Origin: Clostridia bacterium | GTDB taxonomy: Bacteria; Bacillota; Clostridia; Oscillospirales; CAG-272 | Assembly (NCBI GenBank): GCA_017462035.1 | Contig: JAFTRY010000030.1 | Location: 1-64,000 of the forward strand | Length of the DNA: 64,000 nucleotides | Direction of reading: 5' to 3' | Part shown: in pieces, positions 8,380 through 18,307 of the stretch | Layout of the letters: every line of letters begins with the position of its first letter | Numbering within the stretch: position 1 is the first letter of the stretch | Position numbers and translations under genes: made by a program | The notes under the pieces: model-generated | The model's input: only the letters and a program-made list of their open reading frames with translations | Told to the model about the DNA's origin: nothing | Database searches by the model: none

Positions 8380-8826
8380 TTATAGAATCCCCATGATCCA
8401 ATAAATCAATCCGTAGATCACACCGGAAAGGGTTCCGTATAAAATGACGGGACCCGCGACGGTAAAGATCTTTGCGCCCACTCCCAAAACCATACCCTCG
8501 GCTCGGCTGTCAATAGCAGGGGAGGCTACAGAGTTGGCAAAGCCTGTAATGGGAACCAGTGTTCCGGCACCGGCAAATTTCGCGATTTTGTCGAAGATAC
8601 CCAAAGCGGTGAGGACAACCGCCAAAAAAATGAGGGTGACCGAGCATAGAAGAGCGGCTCCCTCCCGGTCCAAATTGGGAATCTGTCCGTATAGCTGGGT
8701 CAAGCCCTGCCCCAAGGCGCAGATCAAGCCTCCGACAAAGAAGGCTCGGAGACAATCGGGAATGAGCGGGGATTTCGGGGCGTGCCCCGAGGCGTAGCGC
8801 TTGTATTGCTTTTTATCTAAATTCAT
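8380..8826 (-). CDS. spoVAC: stage V sporulation protein AC
   Basis: A 148-residue membrane protein of the SpoVA family, which moves calcium dipicolinate across the spore inner membrane. The N-terminal KRYASGHAPKSPLIPDCL and AFFVGGLICALGQ match the SpoVAC type rather than the shorter SpoVAE. FAGAGTLVPITGFANSVAS is the conserved core. Four or five membrane helices are apparent. The ATG follows AGGAGGAAGT. In most spore formers spoVAC is followed by spoVAD and spoVAE; here the gene ends against a convergent lipoprotein, so the partners must lie elsewhere or be absent. It supports a spore-forming ancestry, not spore formation itself. Confidence 0.88.
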   Translation of the reverse strand: MNLDKKQYKRYASGHAPKSPLIPDCLRAFFVGGLICALGQGLTQLYGQIPNLDREGAALLCSVTLIFLAVVLTALGIFDKIAKFAGAGTLVPITGFANSVASPAIDSRAEGMVLGVGAKIFTVAGPVILYGTLSGVIYGLIYWIMGIL

Positions 8827-8906
8827 ACTTCCTCCTGCGGAGCAACCTCCGCCAAAGTTGTTTCTTATCCTTATTGTTCTCTTGTCGGACTTTTTTTATT
8901 CTTCTC

Positions 8907-8935
8907 TTTACAATTTTGGAAATATGTTGTATAAT
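8907..8935 (+). promoter_or_regulatory. promoter of the coiled-coil gene
   Basis: TTTACA (8907-8912), 17-base spacer, TATAAT (8930-8935), about 70 bases before the start at 9004. Confidence 0.6.
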
Positions 8936-9003
8936 AAAAAAGACGAGAACGAAATTGGTGACATCCGAGGATCCAAAGACTGAAAACAGAAAGGGAGAAG
9001 AAC

Positions 9004-9438
9004 ATGGCAAATTGGAACGAGATCCGCGCGTCCGTGGGACGTGTGGCGAATAAGGCACTGAGAAAGACCGAGGAATTGGCAGATACCGCGAGTATGCACT
9101 TGAAGCTGAAAAATTTGGAAAATAAGCGGGAGGAAACGTATGCGGCACTTGGTAGACTGACCTACCGTCAGCTGAAGACCGAGGGATCAAGAGCGGAGGA
9201 AATTGCCAAGAAGATCGAAGAGATCGACCACATCCGTCAGAAGATCAATGTCGTAAAGGATGAGATCGAGGCGGCAAAGAAGGCAAAAGAGGCGCAAAAA
9301 GCACAGCAAAAGGCGGAAGAGGCGGCTGAGAAGGCTGCCAGAAAGGCGGCTGAGGCAGAAGCGGCAGCCAAGAAAGCCATAGAGGAGGCATTGGCAGATG
9401 CGGAGGAGGAAGATGAGGCGGAGGACGAAGAAGACTAG
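9004..9438 (+). CDS. alanine-rich coiled-coil protein of unknown function
   Basis: A 144-residue cytoplasmic protein with no signal peptide. The N-terminus (1-35) reads like an amphipathic helix. Residues 36-90 form a heptad-type coiled coil rich in Glu, Lys and Arg, and 90-130 is an Ala/Lys/Glu helix (for example AEEAAEKAARKAAEAEAAA). The end is strongly acidic (DAEEEDEAEDEED). I do not recognise a named family. The gene has its own promoter and a bidirectional terminator, so it is monocistronic. The start at 9004 follows AAAGGGAGAAG. The Ala/Lys helix resembles the insert in MscL at 34482, which may be only compositional. Confidence 0.8.
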   Translation: MANWNEIRASVGRVANKALRKTEELADTASMHLKLKNLENKREETYAALGRLTYRQLKTEGSRAEEIAKKIEEIDHIRQKINVVKDEIEAAKKAKEAQKAQQKAEEAAEKAARKAAEAEAAAKKAIEEALADAEEEDEAEDEED

Positions 9439-9467
9439 GTCCTCTGCGTGCTGAGTTCTCCTAAAAG

Positions 9468-9507
9468 AAATATGGGCACGATCCGATCGGATCGTGCCCA
9501 TATTTTT
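9468..9507. terminator. bidirectional terminator between coiled-coil gene and groEL
   Basis: A long perfect palindrome (AAATATGGGCACGATCC and its complement, centred near 9488) is followed by T7 on the plus side and by A/T-rich sequence on the other. It serves both convergent genes. Confidence 0.9.
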
Positions 9508-9519
9508 TTACGGATGGGA

Positions 9520-11166
<1,647 letters not shown>

Positions 11167-11200
11167 TCAATCATCCTTTCTCAATGTAAAACGAAGGTTT

Positions 11201-11626
<426 letters not shown>

Positions 11627-11706
11627 TCATATTTAATTTTGAGAGAGAGTATACCGAAGGGTCCGAGCGGATAAAAAAGAGGGAAAAAGGAGGAAAAAGT
11701 AGGGTG

Positions 11707-13056
11707 ATGGAGTGGCTCAATGGGGTGCTTCTCGGCAGACTGGTTCCCGTTCTGCTTCTGGGGGCGGGATTATTTTACGGAGGACGGCTGGGATTTTTTC
11801 ATCTTCTCAGACCCCATAAGGTCTTGAGGGAGCTCACCGAAAAAGGACAAGGGGGAGAAAACTCACCTCTGCGTGCCATGAGTCTGGCATTGGCAGGGAC
11901 TCTGGGGGTCGGGAATCTTGTTGGGGTAGCGTCAGCGATCTGCCTTGGCGGGGCAGGGGCGGTGTTCTGGATGTGGGTCAGCGCGTTCTGCGCCATGCTT
12001 CTAAAATATGCGGAGATCGTGCTGGCAATGACCCACCGCCGTCGAAAGGATGCGGGGTGGCATGGCTCCGCTATGCTGTATATACGGGATTATTTTACTC
12101 AAAGAAAAAGACCGGTTCTTGCCGTTTTACTCAGCGGCTTGTTTGCTCTTCTGTGTGCCCTCAATTCCCTGAGTATGGGAAGCATGATTCAGATACACGC
12201 CGTTAGTGAGGCAATGGAGGGTGTTGTGGGCGTGTCTCCCTTGCTCGTGGGGAGCGTTTTAGCTGTTGTGGTCTTTTTTCTTTTGCGAGGGGGCACCCAG
12301 CGGATTCTTCGTCTTAGTGCCAAGCTGGTTCCCTTTATGACCTTGGGATATCTGCTCCTGTCTCTTGCCGCTCTGATCCTCCGCCGAGAGGTCATTCCGT
12401 CCGTTCTTGGACGCATTTTTACGGATGCCTTCTCGGGAGAAGCGGCGGCGGGAGGGATCGGAGGCTTTCTTCTTGGTAAAGGGGTCCGTTATGGAACTAT
12501 GCGAGGGCTCCTTTCCAATGAGGCGGGTTGCGGCACCGCCCCCATGGCACACGCCACCACCGACGGAACCGATCCCGTTCGACAAGGAATTTGGGGTATC
12601 TTTGAGGTGTTCGCCGATACGATTCTCCTGTGTACCTTGACCGCCCTAGTGATTCTCACGTCGGGAGTCACGCTGGAGGGGGAGGACTATATGATGATTA
12701 CGATTTCGGCTTACGCGGAGGTGCTGGGAGAATTCGCCGCCTATTTTTTGGCAGGAGCCGTTCTCCTGTTCGGTTTTGCCACCGTAGTCTGTTGGGGGCA
12801 TTACGGAAGAGAAAGCGTAGCGTATCTGTCACCCTCCCCTCGGGTATGCTTTGGCTTTCAATTGACCTATGCCGCCAGTATCTTGGCGGGAGCGGTTTTC
12901 ACCTCCCGTGAGATCTGGCAGATTGCCGACCTTGCCATCGGACTCATGACGTTGATCAATGTTCCCATTCTTTGCGCTATGAGCGGAGAGGTTTGTCGGG
13001 CAACAAAGTGCTTTCTGAGTACCGGGAAGAAGGAAAGGAAGAGAAAAAGGAATTGA
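11707..13056 (+). CDS. alanine/glycine:cation symporter (AGCS family)
   Basis: A 449-residue membrane transporter with about ten or eleven helices, which takes up alanine or glycine with sodium or protons. The family block is clear: GTLGVGNLVGVASAI followed by GGAGAVFWMWVSAF. A second conserved segment, GLLSNEAGCGTAPMAHA, also matches AGCS. The ATG at 11707 and an adjacent GTG at 11704 are both compatible with AAGGAGG upstream; the GTG has the better spacing. No amino-acid gene adjoins it. The promoter of the next gene overlaps its stop codon. Confidence 0.9.
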   Translation: MEWLNGVLLGRLVPVLLLGAGLFYGGRLGFFHLLRPHKVLRELTEKGQGGENSPLRAMSLALAGTLGVGNLVGVASAICLGGAGAVFWMWVSAFCAMLLKYAEIVLAMTHRRRKDAGWHGSAMLYIRDYFTQRKRPVLAVLLSGLFALLCALNSLSMGSMIQIHAVSEAMEGVVGVSPLLVGSVLAVVVFFLLRGGTQRILRLSAKLVPFMTLGYLLLSLAALILRREVIPSVLGRIFTDAFSGEAAAGGIGGFLLGKGVRYGTMRGLLSNEAGCGTAPMAHATTDGTDPVRQGIWGIFEVFADTILLCTLTALVILTSGVTLEGEDYMMITISAYAEVLGEFAAYFLAGAVLLFGFATVVCWGHYGRESVAYLSPSPRVCFGFQLTYAASILAGAVFTSREIWQIADLAIGLMTLINVPILCAMSGEVCRATKCFLSTGKKERKRKRN

Positions 13057-13081
13057 ATTTTACGGAGAAACGTGGTATAAT
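13053..13081 (+). promoter_or_regulatory. promoter of the pyrophosphatase-like gene
   Basis: TTGAAT (13053-13058), 17-base spacer, TATAAT (13076-13081). The -35 element overlaps the stop codon of the symporter gene. Confidence 0.6.
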
Positions 13082-13149
13082 TGTGAGCGAAGGATCAAAG
13101 GAACAGCGAACCGTTTTCGCTTCCTGCGGAGAAATGGGGGAGAAGGATC

Positions 13150-13527
13150 ATGACAATGGAAGAAAGAAAGCAACAGGTAAAGGGATATTTGGGTCAAATT
13201 GTCCGTATTGAGATTGACCGTCCCATCGGATACGTTCATCATAAAAGGGAGTATTCTCTGACCTACCCCATCAATTACGGATATATTCCGGGGGTGCTGG
13301 GAGGAGACGGAGAAGAGCTGGACGTTTACCTGATGGGGGTGAATGAAGCGGTGACCGAATATACGGGGCGGATTGTCGGTATCGTCCATCGGGAGAATGA
13401 TGTGGAGGATAAGCTGATTATGGCACCAACGGATCAACGCTATACCGCCGAGGAGATCGCCGAGACCATTCAATTCCAGGAGCGGTATTACCGTACGTAC
13501 GTAGAGGCACTTTTTGCCGAGGACTGA
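13150..13527 (+). CDS. short inorganic pyrophosphatase-like protein
   Basis: A 125-residue protein related to family I soluble pyrophosphatases, which split pyrophosphate into two phosphates. YPINYGYIPG and DGEELDVYLMG align with the family core (NYGYI and DGDPxDV). Later, VEDKLIMAP and an aromatic helix (QERYYRTY) also fit. It lacks the N-terminal strand region and is about 50 residues shorter than typical enzymes. The second Asp of the metal motif is Glu. Activity on pyrophosphate is therefore uncertain. The start at 13150 follows GGGGGAGAAGG; the second Met at 13156 is possible. Confidence 0.78.
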   Translation: MTMEERKQQVKGYLGQIVRIEIDRPIGYVHHKREYSLTYPINYGYIPGVLGGDGEELDVYLMGVNEAVTEYTGRIVGIVHRENDVEDKLIMAPTDQRYTAEEIAETIQFQERYYRTYVEALFAED

Positions 13528-13610
13528 GGAAGAGCGTAATTGCCCGGTATAAGATCGGTCTTCTCTGGTTACCATAAGGTTGAGTCCGAGGATCACGAAA
13601 GGAGAACGAT

Positions 13611-13937
13611 ATGGTAGAGACCTGGAACGGAGAGGATTTTGAAAAAAGGCTGGAAGCGGTGGACCAATTGGCGGTGGTGGAATTTTACACGAAGGATTGT
13701 CCCTCCTGTAAAACCATGGCGATGATATTTGATTCGATTGCCAAGGAGTGGCAGGAAGATCACCGGGAGGTTCGCTTTGCAAAGGTGAATGTGGAGCACG
13801 AGGAAAGACTGCTCAATCGGTATCGGATCCGATCCGTACCCACCATTCTGGTTTTTCGGCGGGGAAAGCCGGTGGTGGAATCGGTAGGGAATATGGGGAG
13901 AGGTCGCCTGCAAGAATTGATCCGTTCCGCTTTGTGA
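13611..13937 (+). CDS. thioredoxin-like protein
   Basis: A 108-residue thioredoxin-fold protein. The redox pair is Cys30-Pro-Ser-Cys33, unlike the usual WCGPC; the tryptophan is absent and Lys-Asp precedes the first Cys. The cis-proline loop (RSVPTILVF) and the C-terminal helix are present. It probably acts in cytoplasmic disulfide exchange. The ATG follows AAAGGAGAACG. It lies 83 bases after the pyrophosphatase-like gene, probably cotranscribed, and before a terminator. Confidence 0.88.
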   Translation: MVETWNGEDFEKRLEAVDQLAVVEFYTKDCPSCKTMAMIFDSIAKEWQEDHREVRFAKVNVEHEERLLNRYRIRSVPTILVFRRGKPVVESVGNMGRGRLQELIRSAL

Positions 13938-14011
13938 AAAACAAAAAAGGAGAATTCACGAAATTCCCATGCTGCCGTCAGCTGCCCGGCAAGAAAATAT
14001 GATAGGATATA

Positions 14012-14050
14012 GCCGATGAGTCGGGATCTCCCCGTTTCATCGGCATTTTT
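14012..14050 (+). terminator. intrinsic terminator after the thioredoxin-like gene
   Basis: GCCGATGA (14012-14019) pairs with TCATCGGC (14037-14044), followed by ATTTTT. Confidence 0.8.
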
Positions 14051-14252
14051 GCGAAATTGGGCAATATCAAAACAAAAAAGTCGTCAATCTGCATAGAAAA
14101 CAAAATAAAAATGAAAGGAAATTGAACAACCTATTGACAAAATGAAAACCGTATGATATGATAGATGTGTATGTGAAGGTGCGGATCGTGTCGAATTTGT
14201 ACCAAAAAAGTTCTTATCAAGAGAAGAACGAGACAAGGAAAGGAATTATCAT
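14051..14252 (+). promoter_or_regulatory. promoter and leader of the CDP-sugar cassette
   Basis: TTGACA (14134-14139), 17-base spacer, TATGAT (14157-14162). The 90-base leader contains a small stem, GTTCTT (14210-14215) with AAGAAC (14224-14229), before the AAGGAAAGGA ribosome site of rfbF. Nothing else is seen in the gap. Confidence 0.68.
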
Positions 14253-15041
14253 ATGCAGGTCGTGATTTTGGCTGGAGGCTTCGGAACCAGAATTTCCGAG
14301 GAGTCTCATTTGAGACCGAAGCCCATGATTGAAATCGGCGGTATGCCCATTTTGTGGCATATCATGAAGAATTACTCCGCATACGGATTCAATGAGTTTA
14401 TTATCTGTGGCGGATATAAGCAGCACGTGATCAAGGATTTTTTCAACAATTACTTCCTTCATGCCTCCGATGTTACCTTTGATTTTACCAATAGCACCAA
14501 TCGGATGCGAGTGCATAAGACCTATACGGAGCAGTGGAAGATCACGGTAGCTGATACCGGTCTGAACACTATGACCGGAGGACGGATCCGCAGAATCAAG
14601 AAGTATCTAAATCCGGATGAGCCCTTCCTGCTGACTTACGGAGACGGTGTGGCGGATGTGGATCTGAACGCCCTGATCCAATTTCATAAAGAAAACGGCA
14701 AGCTGGCAACACTGACGGTGGTCAACGCCGGACAGCGGTTTGGCGTGATCAAGATGGGTAAGGAAAACGGTCAGATATCCTCCTTCCGTGAGAAGAGAGA
14801 TTCTGACGGTAACCCCATTAACGGCGGCTTTATGGTTCTGGATCCCAAGGTGATTGATTATATCGAAGGCGATGATACGGTCTTTGAGCGCTATCCTCTG
14901 GAGCAGCTTGCGAGGGAGGGACAGCTTTGCGGCTTCCGTCACGACGGCTTTTGGCAGTGTATGGATACCAAGAAGGACTGGGATACCTTGGAAAAAATGT
15001 GGGAGAGCGGAGAAGCTCCCTGGAAGAATTGGGTAGATTGA
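14253..15041 (+). CDS. rfbF: glucose-1-phosphate cytidylyltransferase
   Basis: A 262-residue nucleotidyltransferase forming CDP-glucose from CTP and glucose-1-phosphate, the first step to CDP-activated deoxysugars. The signature LAGGFGTRISEES is followed by RPKPMIEIGG and the acceptor-site HDGFWQCMDTKKDW, both typical of RfbF. The length is normal. The stop overlaps the start of rfbG by one base (TGATG), so the two are translationally coupled. Confidence 0.95.
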   Translation: MQVVILAGGFGTRISEESHLRPKPMIEIGGMPILWHIMKNYSAYGFNEFIICGGYKQHVIKDFFNNYFLHASDVTFDFTNSTNRMRVHKTYTEQWKITVADTGLNTMTGGRIRRIKKYLNPDEPFLLTYGDGVADVDLNALIQFHKENGKLATLTVVNAGQRFGVIKMGKENGQISSFREKRDSDGNPINGGFMVLDPKVIDYIEGDDTVFERYPLEQLAREGQLCGFRHDGFWQCMDTKKDWDTLEKMWESGEAPWKNWVD

Positions 15042-16114
15042 TGCTGAATTTAGAATTTTATCGCGGGAAGCGGGTGCTTCTCACAGGACATACTGGCTTC
15101 AAGGGTTCTTGGATGTGCCAGATCCTGAAGCAGGCGGGAGCGATCCTTACCGGCTATTCTCAAACACCTCCTACGAATCCCTCCCTATTTGAGGCGGCGA
15201 AGGTGGAGGAGGGAATGACCTCGGTAATCGGGGACATTCGGGACTTGGAGGCGTTGAAGCGATGCTTTGACGAGGCAAAGCCCGAGATCGTGTTGCACCT
15301 GGCGGCACAGCCTATCGTGCGGGATAGCTATAAGGATCCCCATTATACCTATGAGACGAACGTCATGGGAACGGTAAACATCCTGGAGTGCGTGCGCCTT
15401 AGTGACAGTGTTCGCTCCTTCCTAAACGTGACCACTGATAAGGTCTATCAGAATAACGAGTGGGAGTGGGGTTATCGTGAAAATGAGCCCCTGGACGGCT
15501 TTGATCCCTATTCCAACAGTAAGTCCTGCTCAGAGCTTGTGACTCATAGCTATAAAAACTCCTTCTTTGCCGACGGTAGAGTGGCAATTTCCACCGCCAG
15601 AGCGGGAAATGTCATCGGCGGCGGCGACTTTGCCAATGACCGTATCATTCCCGATTGTATCCGTGCGGCACTGGAGAAAAGGGACATTATCGTCCGTAAC
15701 CCTCATTCCACCCGTCCCTACCAGCACGTGCTGGAGCCGGTCATGGCATACCTGATGATCGCTCAGCGGCAGTATGAGGACGGTGCGTACGCGGGATATT
15801 ACAACGTGGGACCTGACGAGTGCGATTGCTTCCGTACTGGGGCTCTTGTGGATCTGTTCTGCCGTACCTGGGGCGAGGGCATGAAGTGGATCAACCGTTA
15901 CGACGGAGGTCCTCACGAGGCAAACTTCCTCAAGCTGGATTGCTCCAAGCTAAAGACCACCTTTGAGTGGAAACCGGTCTGGAATCTGGGTGATGCCGTA
16001 GCGGAAACCGTGGCGTTTTCCAAGTGTATGCGGGAAGGCGGAGACCTTGCCGAATGCATGAAGAGGCAGATTGCCCGCTTTGTTCGCGAGAGCGGCTGGA
16101 TCAAATACGAATAA
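15041..16114 (+). CDS. rfbG: CDP-glucose 4,6-dehydratase
   Basis: A 357-residue extended SDR enzyme converting CDP-glucose to CDP-4-keto-6-deoxyglucose. The Rossmann motif is TGHTGFKGSW, the catalytic YSNSK follows DPYSNSKSC, and RAGNVIGGGDFANDRIIPD with STRPYQHVLEP is the family hallmark. The ATG at 15041 overlaps the rfbF stop. The usual next enzyme for 3,6-dideoxy sugars (RfbH) is not present; a reductase or epimerase follows instead. Confidence 0.95.
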   Translation: MLNLEFYRGKRVLLTGHTGFKGSWMCQILKQAGAILTGYSQTPPTNPSLFEAAKVEEGMTSVIGDIRDLEALKRCFDEAKPEIVLHLAAQPIVRDSYKDPHYTYETNVMGTVNILECVRLSDSVRSFLNVTTDKVYQNNEWEWGYRENEPLDGFDPYSNSKSCSELVTHSYKNSFFADGRVAISTARAGNVIGGGDFANDRIIPDCIRAALEKRDIIVRNPHSTRPYQHVLEPVMAYLMIAQRQYEDGAYAGYYNVGPDECDCFRTGALVDLFCRTWGEGMKWINRYDGGPHEANFLKLDCSKLKTTFEWKPVWNLGDAVAETVAFSKCMREGGDLAECMKRQIARFVRESGWIKYE

Positions 16115-16119
16115 ATACC

Positions 16120-16153
16120 AAATCAGCGCCGGGCTTTCTGTCGCTGATTTTGT
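16120..16153 (+). terminator. weak terminator-like hairpin between rfbG and the reductase gene
   Basis: AAATCAGCG (16120-16128) pairs with CGCTGATTT (16142-16150), followed by TGTC. The U-tract is short, so partial read-through into the next gene is likely. Confidence 0.5.
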
Positions 16154-16215
16154 CTGTCCGCCTTATCCGAGGAGATTCGGGAAAGGTACCATCTATACAC
16201 ATAAAAGGAAATATT

Positions 16216-17148
16216 ATGAAGTATTCTTGTAAGAAAGCTGTGGTCACAGGTGCCACAGGTGCTGTGGGAATGGCTCTCCTGGATGAGCTGATTGAAAGGG
16301 GGATCCGTACCCTGGTGCTCTGCCGGGAGGCATCGCCCCGAAGTGCGCGGATTCCCGACCACCCCCTGATCCGAAAGGTCAACTGTCCTTTGGATCAGAT
16401 GAAAAGCTGGACTCCCGATGAGGAGGATTCCTACGATGTATTCTTCCACTTCGCTTGGGAGGGAACCACCGGGGAGTCGAGAAACGACGTGATTTTGCAA
16501 AATCGGAACGTAACGTATATCTTGGCTGCCGTGGATCTTGCTCAGCGGCTGGGATGTCACACCTTCATCGGCGCGGGCTCCCAGGCGGAATACGGCAGAG
16601 TGGAGGGAAAGCTCAGCTCTGCTACCCCAACTCACCCCGAAAACGGCTATGGCATGGCGAAGCTCCATGCCGGTCAGATGAGCCGACTTCACTGTAAGCA
16701 GCGGGGAATCCGGCATATCTGGACTCGCATCCTCAGCGTGTACGGTCCCTATGACACCGAGCGTTCCCTGGTCATGTCTACCCTTTTGAAGCTTCGGGCG
16801 GGAGAGATCCCCCAGTGTACCGCTGGGGAGCAGATCTGGGACTATTTGTACAGCGGTGATGCCGCAAAGGCAATGTTAGCTGTGGCGAAATCGGGCAGAG
16901 ACGGAGGCGTTTACTGCCTGGGCGGTGGCAGTCCTACCCCCTTGAAGGATTATATTTCCCAAATTCGGGAGATCGCCGCTCCCGAGGGACAGGTCGCACT
17001 CGGTGCCATACCTTACGCGCCGGGACAGGTTATGTATCTGTGTGCCGACCTTTCGGAACTGACACGGGATACAGGTTTTCAGCCAAGTACTCCCTTCCGT
17101 GAGGGAATTGAAAAGACGGTTGCCTGGCTGGATGAAACCAATCAATGA
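16216..17148 (+). CDS. NAD(P)-dependent epimerase/reductase of the CDP-sugar cassette
   Basis: A 310-residue extended SDR protein with the dinucleotide motif TGATGAVG (about 11-18), the catalytic YGMAK and the Ser in GAGSQAEYG. Position after rfbF-rfbG suggests it acts on CDP-4-keto-6-deoxyglucose or a product, as abequose and paratose synthases do; the exact sugar cannot be read. The start at 16216 has AAAAGGAAAT before it; the longer frame runs back into rfbG. It is followed after 14 bases by the GT2 gene. Confidence 0.83.
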   Translation: MKYSCKKAVVTGATGAVGMALLDELIERGIRTLVLCREASPRSARIPDHPLIRKVNCPLDQMKSWTPDEEDSYDVFFHFAWEGTTGESRNDVILQNRNVTYILAAVDLAQRLGCHTFIGAGSQAEYGRVEGKLSSATPTHPENGYGMAKLHAGQMSRLHCKQRGIRHIWTRILSVYGPYDTERSLVMSTLLKLRAGEIPQCTAGEQIWDYLYSGDAAKAMLAVAKSGRDGGVYCLGGGSPTPLKDYISQIREIAAPEGQVALGAIPYAPGQVMYLCADLSELTRDTGFQPSTPFREGIEKTVAWLDETNQ

Positions 17149-17162
17149 TAAGGAGAACATAT

Positions 17163-18095
17163 ATGAAAAAGATCAGTATCATGGTACCTTGCTATAACGA
17201 GGAGGAAAACGTCGTTCCCATGAGTCGGGCATTGGTGGAGCAAATGGAAGCGCTTCCCCAGTATGACTATGAAATTTTGTTTATTGATAACTGCTCTCAG
17301 GATCGTACACGGGAGCTGCTTCGGCAGATCTGTGCCGAGAATCCGAAGATCCGTGCCATACTCAATTCCAAAAACTTTGGGCAGTTTAACTCCCCCTATT
17401 ACGGTATGTGCCAGACCACGGGCGACTGTACCCTCTGCGTCTGCTGCGACTTCCAGGATCCCGTGGAAATGATCCCGAAGTTCTTGGAGGAATGGGAGAA
17501 GGGATATAAGATCGTCATCGGCATCAAGACCTCCAGTAAGGAAAGCAAGCTGATGTACTTCTTGCGGAGCATTTACTATAAGATGGTCCGGAAAATGTCC
17601 AAGGTGGAGCAGATCGAGCATTTTACAGGCTTTGGGCTGTACGATAAGAGCTTTATCGAAGTGCTTCGGAACCTGGACGACCCCACCCCCTTCCTCCGTG
17701 GCATCGTGGCGGAGCTGGGACCCAAGATCAAGCAGGTGGAATACGAGCAGGCAAAGCGTCGGGCAGGGAAGACCAGCAACAATTTCTTTACCCTGTACGA
17801 TGCCGCTATGCTTTCCTTCACCTCCTATACCAAGATCGGCATGCGCCTTGCCTCCTTCCTTGGAATTCTCATGAGCGGCGGAAGCGCGCTGGGGGCACTC
17901 GTCTGCCTCATTCTGAAACTCCTTGACGGAGGCTTGTTCCAAAGCGGAACAGCGGCGATCCTTTTGGCGATCCTCTTTGTAGGCGGACTCCAGCTCTTTT
18001 TCCTCGGTTTCCTTGGTGAGTACATAATGACCATTAACGCTCGTGTCATGAAGCGTCCCTTAGTAATCGAAGAGGAACGGATCAATTTTGACTGA
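17163..18095 (+). CDS. GT2 glycosyltransferase with C-terminal membrane helices
   Basis: A 310-residue glycosyltransferase of the dolichol-phosphate-mannose-synthase/GtrB type, which links a sugar to polyprenyl phosphate. The N-terminal GT-A domain has MVPCYNEEENV, FIDNCSQD and the DxD-like CCDFQDP. Two membrane helices follow (about 228-252 and 262-288). It probably hands the deoxysugar, or another hexose, to undecaprenyl phosphate. The ATG at 17163 follows AAGGAGAAC. It is the last gene of the cassette, before a strong terminator. Confidence 0.9.
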   Translation: MKKISIMVPCYNEEENVVPMSRALVEQMEALPQYDYEILFIDNCSQDRTRELLRQICAENPKIRAILNSKNFGQFNSPYYGMCQTTGDCTLCVCCDFQDPVEMIPKFLEEWEKGYKIVIGIKTSSKESKLMYFLRSIYYKMVRKMSKVEQIEHFTGFGLYDKSFIEVLRNLDDPTPFLRGIVAELGPKIKQVEYEQAKRRAGKTSNNFFTLYDAAMLSFTSYTKIGMRLASFLGILMSGGSALGALVCLILKLLDGGLFQSGTAAILLAILFVGGLQLFFLGFLGEYIMTINARVMKRPLVIEEERINFD

Positions 18096-18133
18096 TTGGA
18101 TCGAATGTTACATAGACTTCTCTTATAGACTAC

Positions 18134-18167
18134 CCTCAGCGGAATATCCTTCCGCTGAGGATTTTTT
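18134..18167 (+). terminator. intrinsic terminator of the CDP-sugar cassette
   Basis: CCTCAGCGGAA (18134-18144) pairs perfectly with TTCCGCTGAGG (18150-18160), followed by a T6 run. Confidence 0.92.
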
Positions 18168-18208
18168 GTGGAAAGAATGAATAATTATAAAAAATTTTAT
18201 ACACTTCC

Positions 18209-18237
18209 TTGACATTTGAGGAAATAAGCTTTATAAT
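18209..18237 (+). promoter_or_regulatory. promoter of the nusB operon
   Basis: TTGACA (18209-18214), 17-base spacer, TATAAT (18232-18237). It is the only strong promoter before the nusB-to-ybaK operon. Confidence 0.78.
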
Positions 18238-18307
18238 ATATATAATGGTAAATTGTGCCCGAATTTCGTCCGGAAAAAGGGCACCTATGACTGAAAGGAT
18301 GTCAAAC

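Noticed and set aside
8827..8900. forespore sigma-G promoter before spoVAC
   Set aside because: An AGAATA-like -35 exists on the reverse strand but no CATNNTA-like -10 lies at the right distance.
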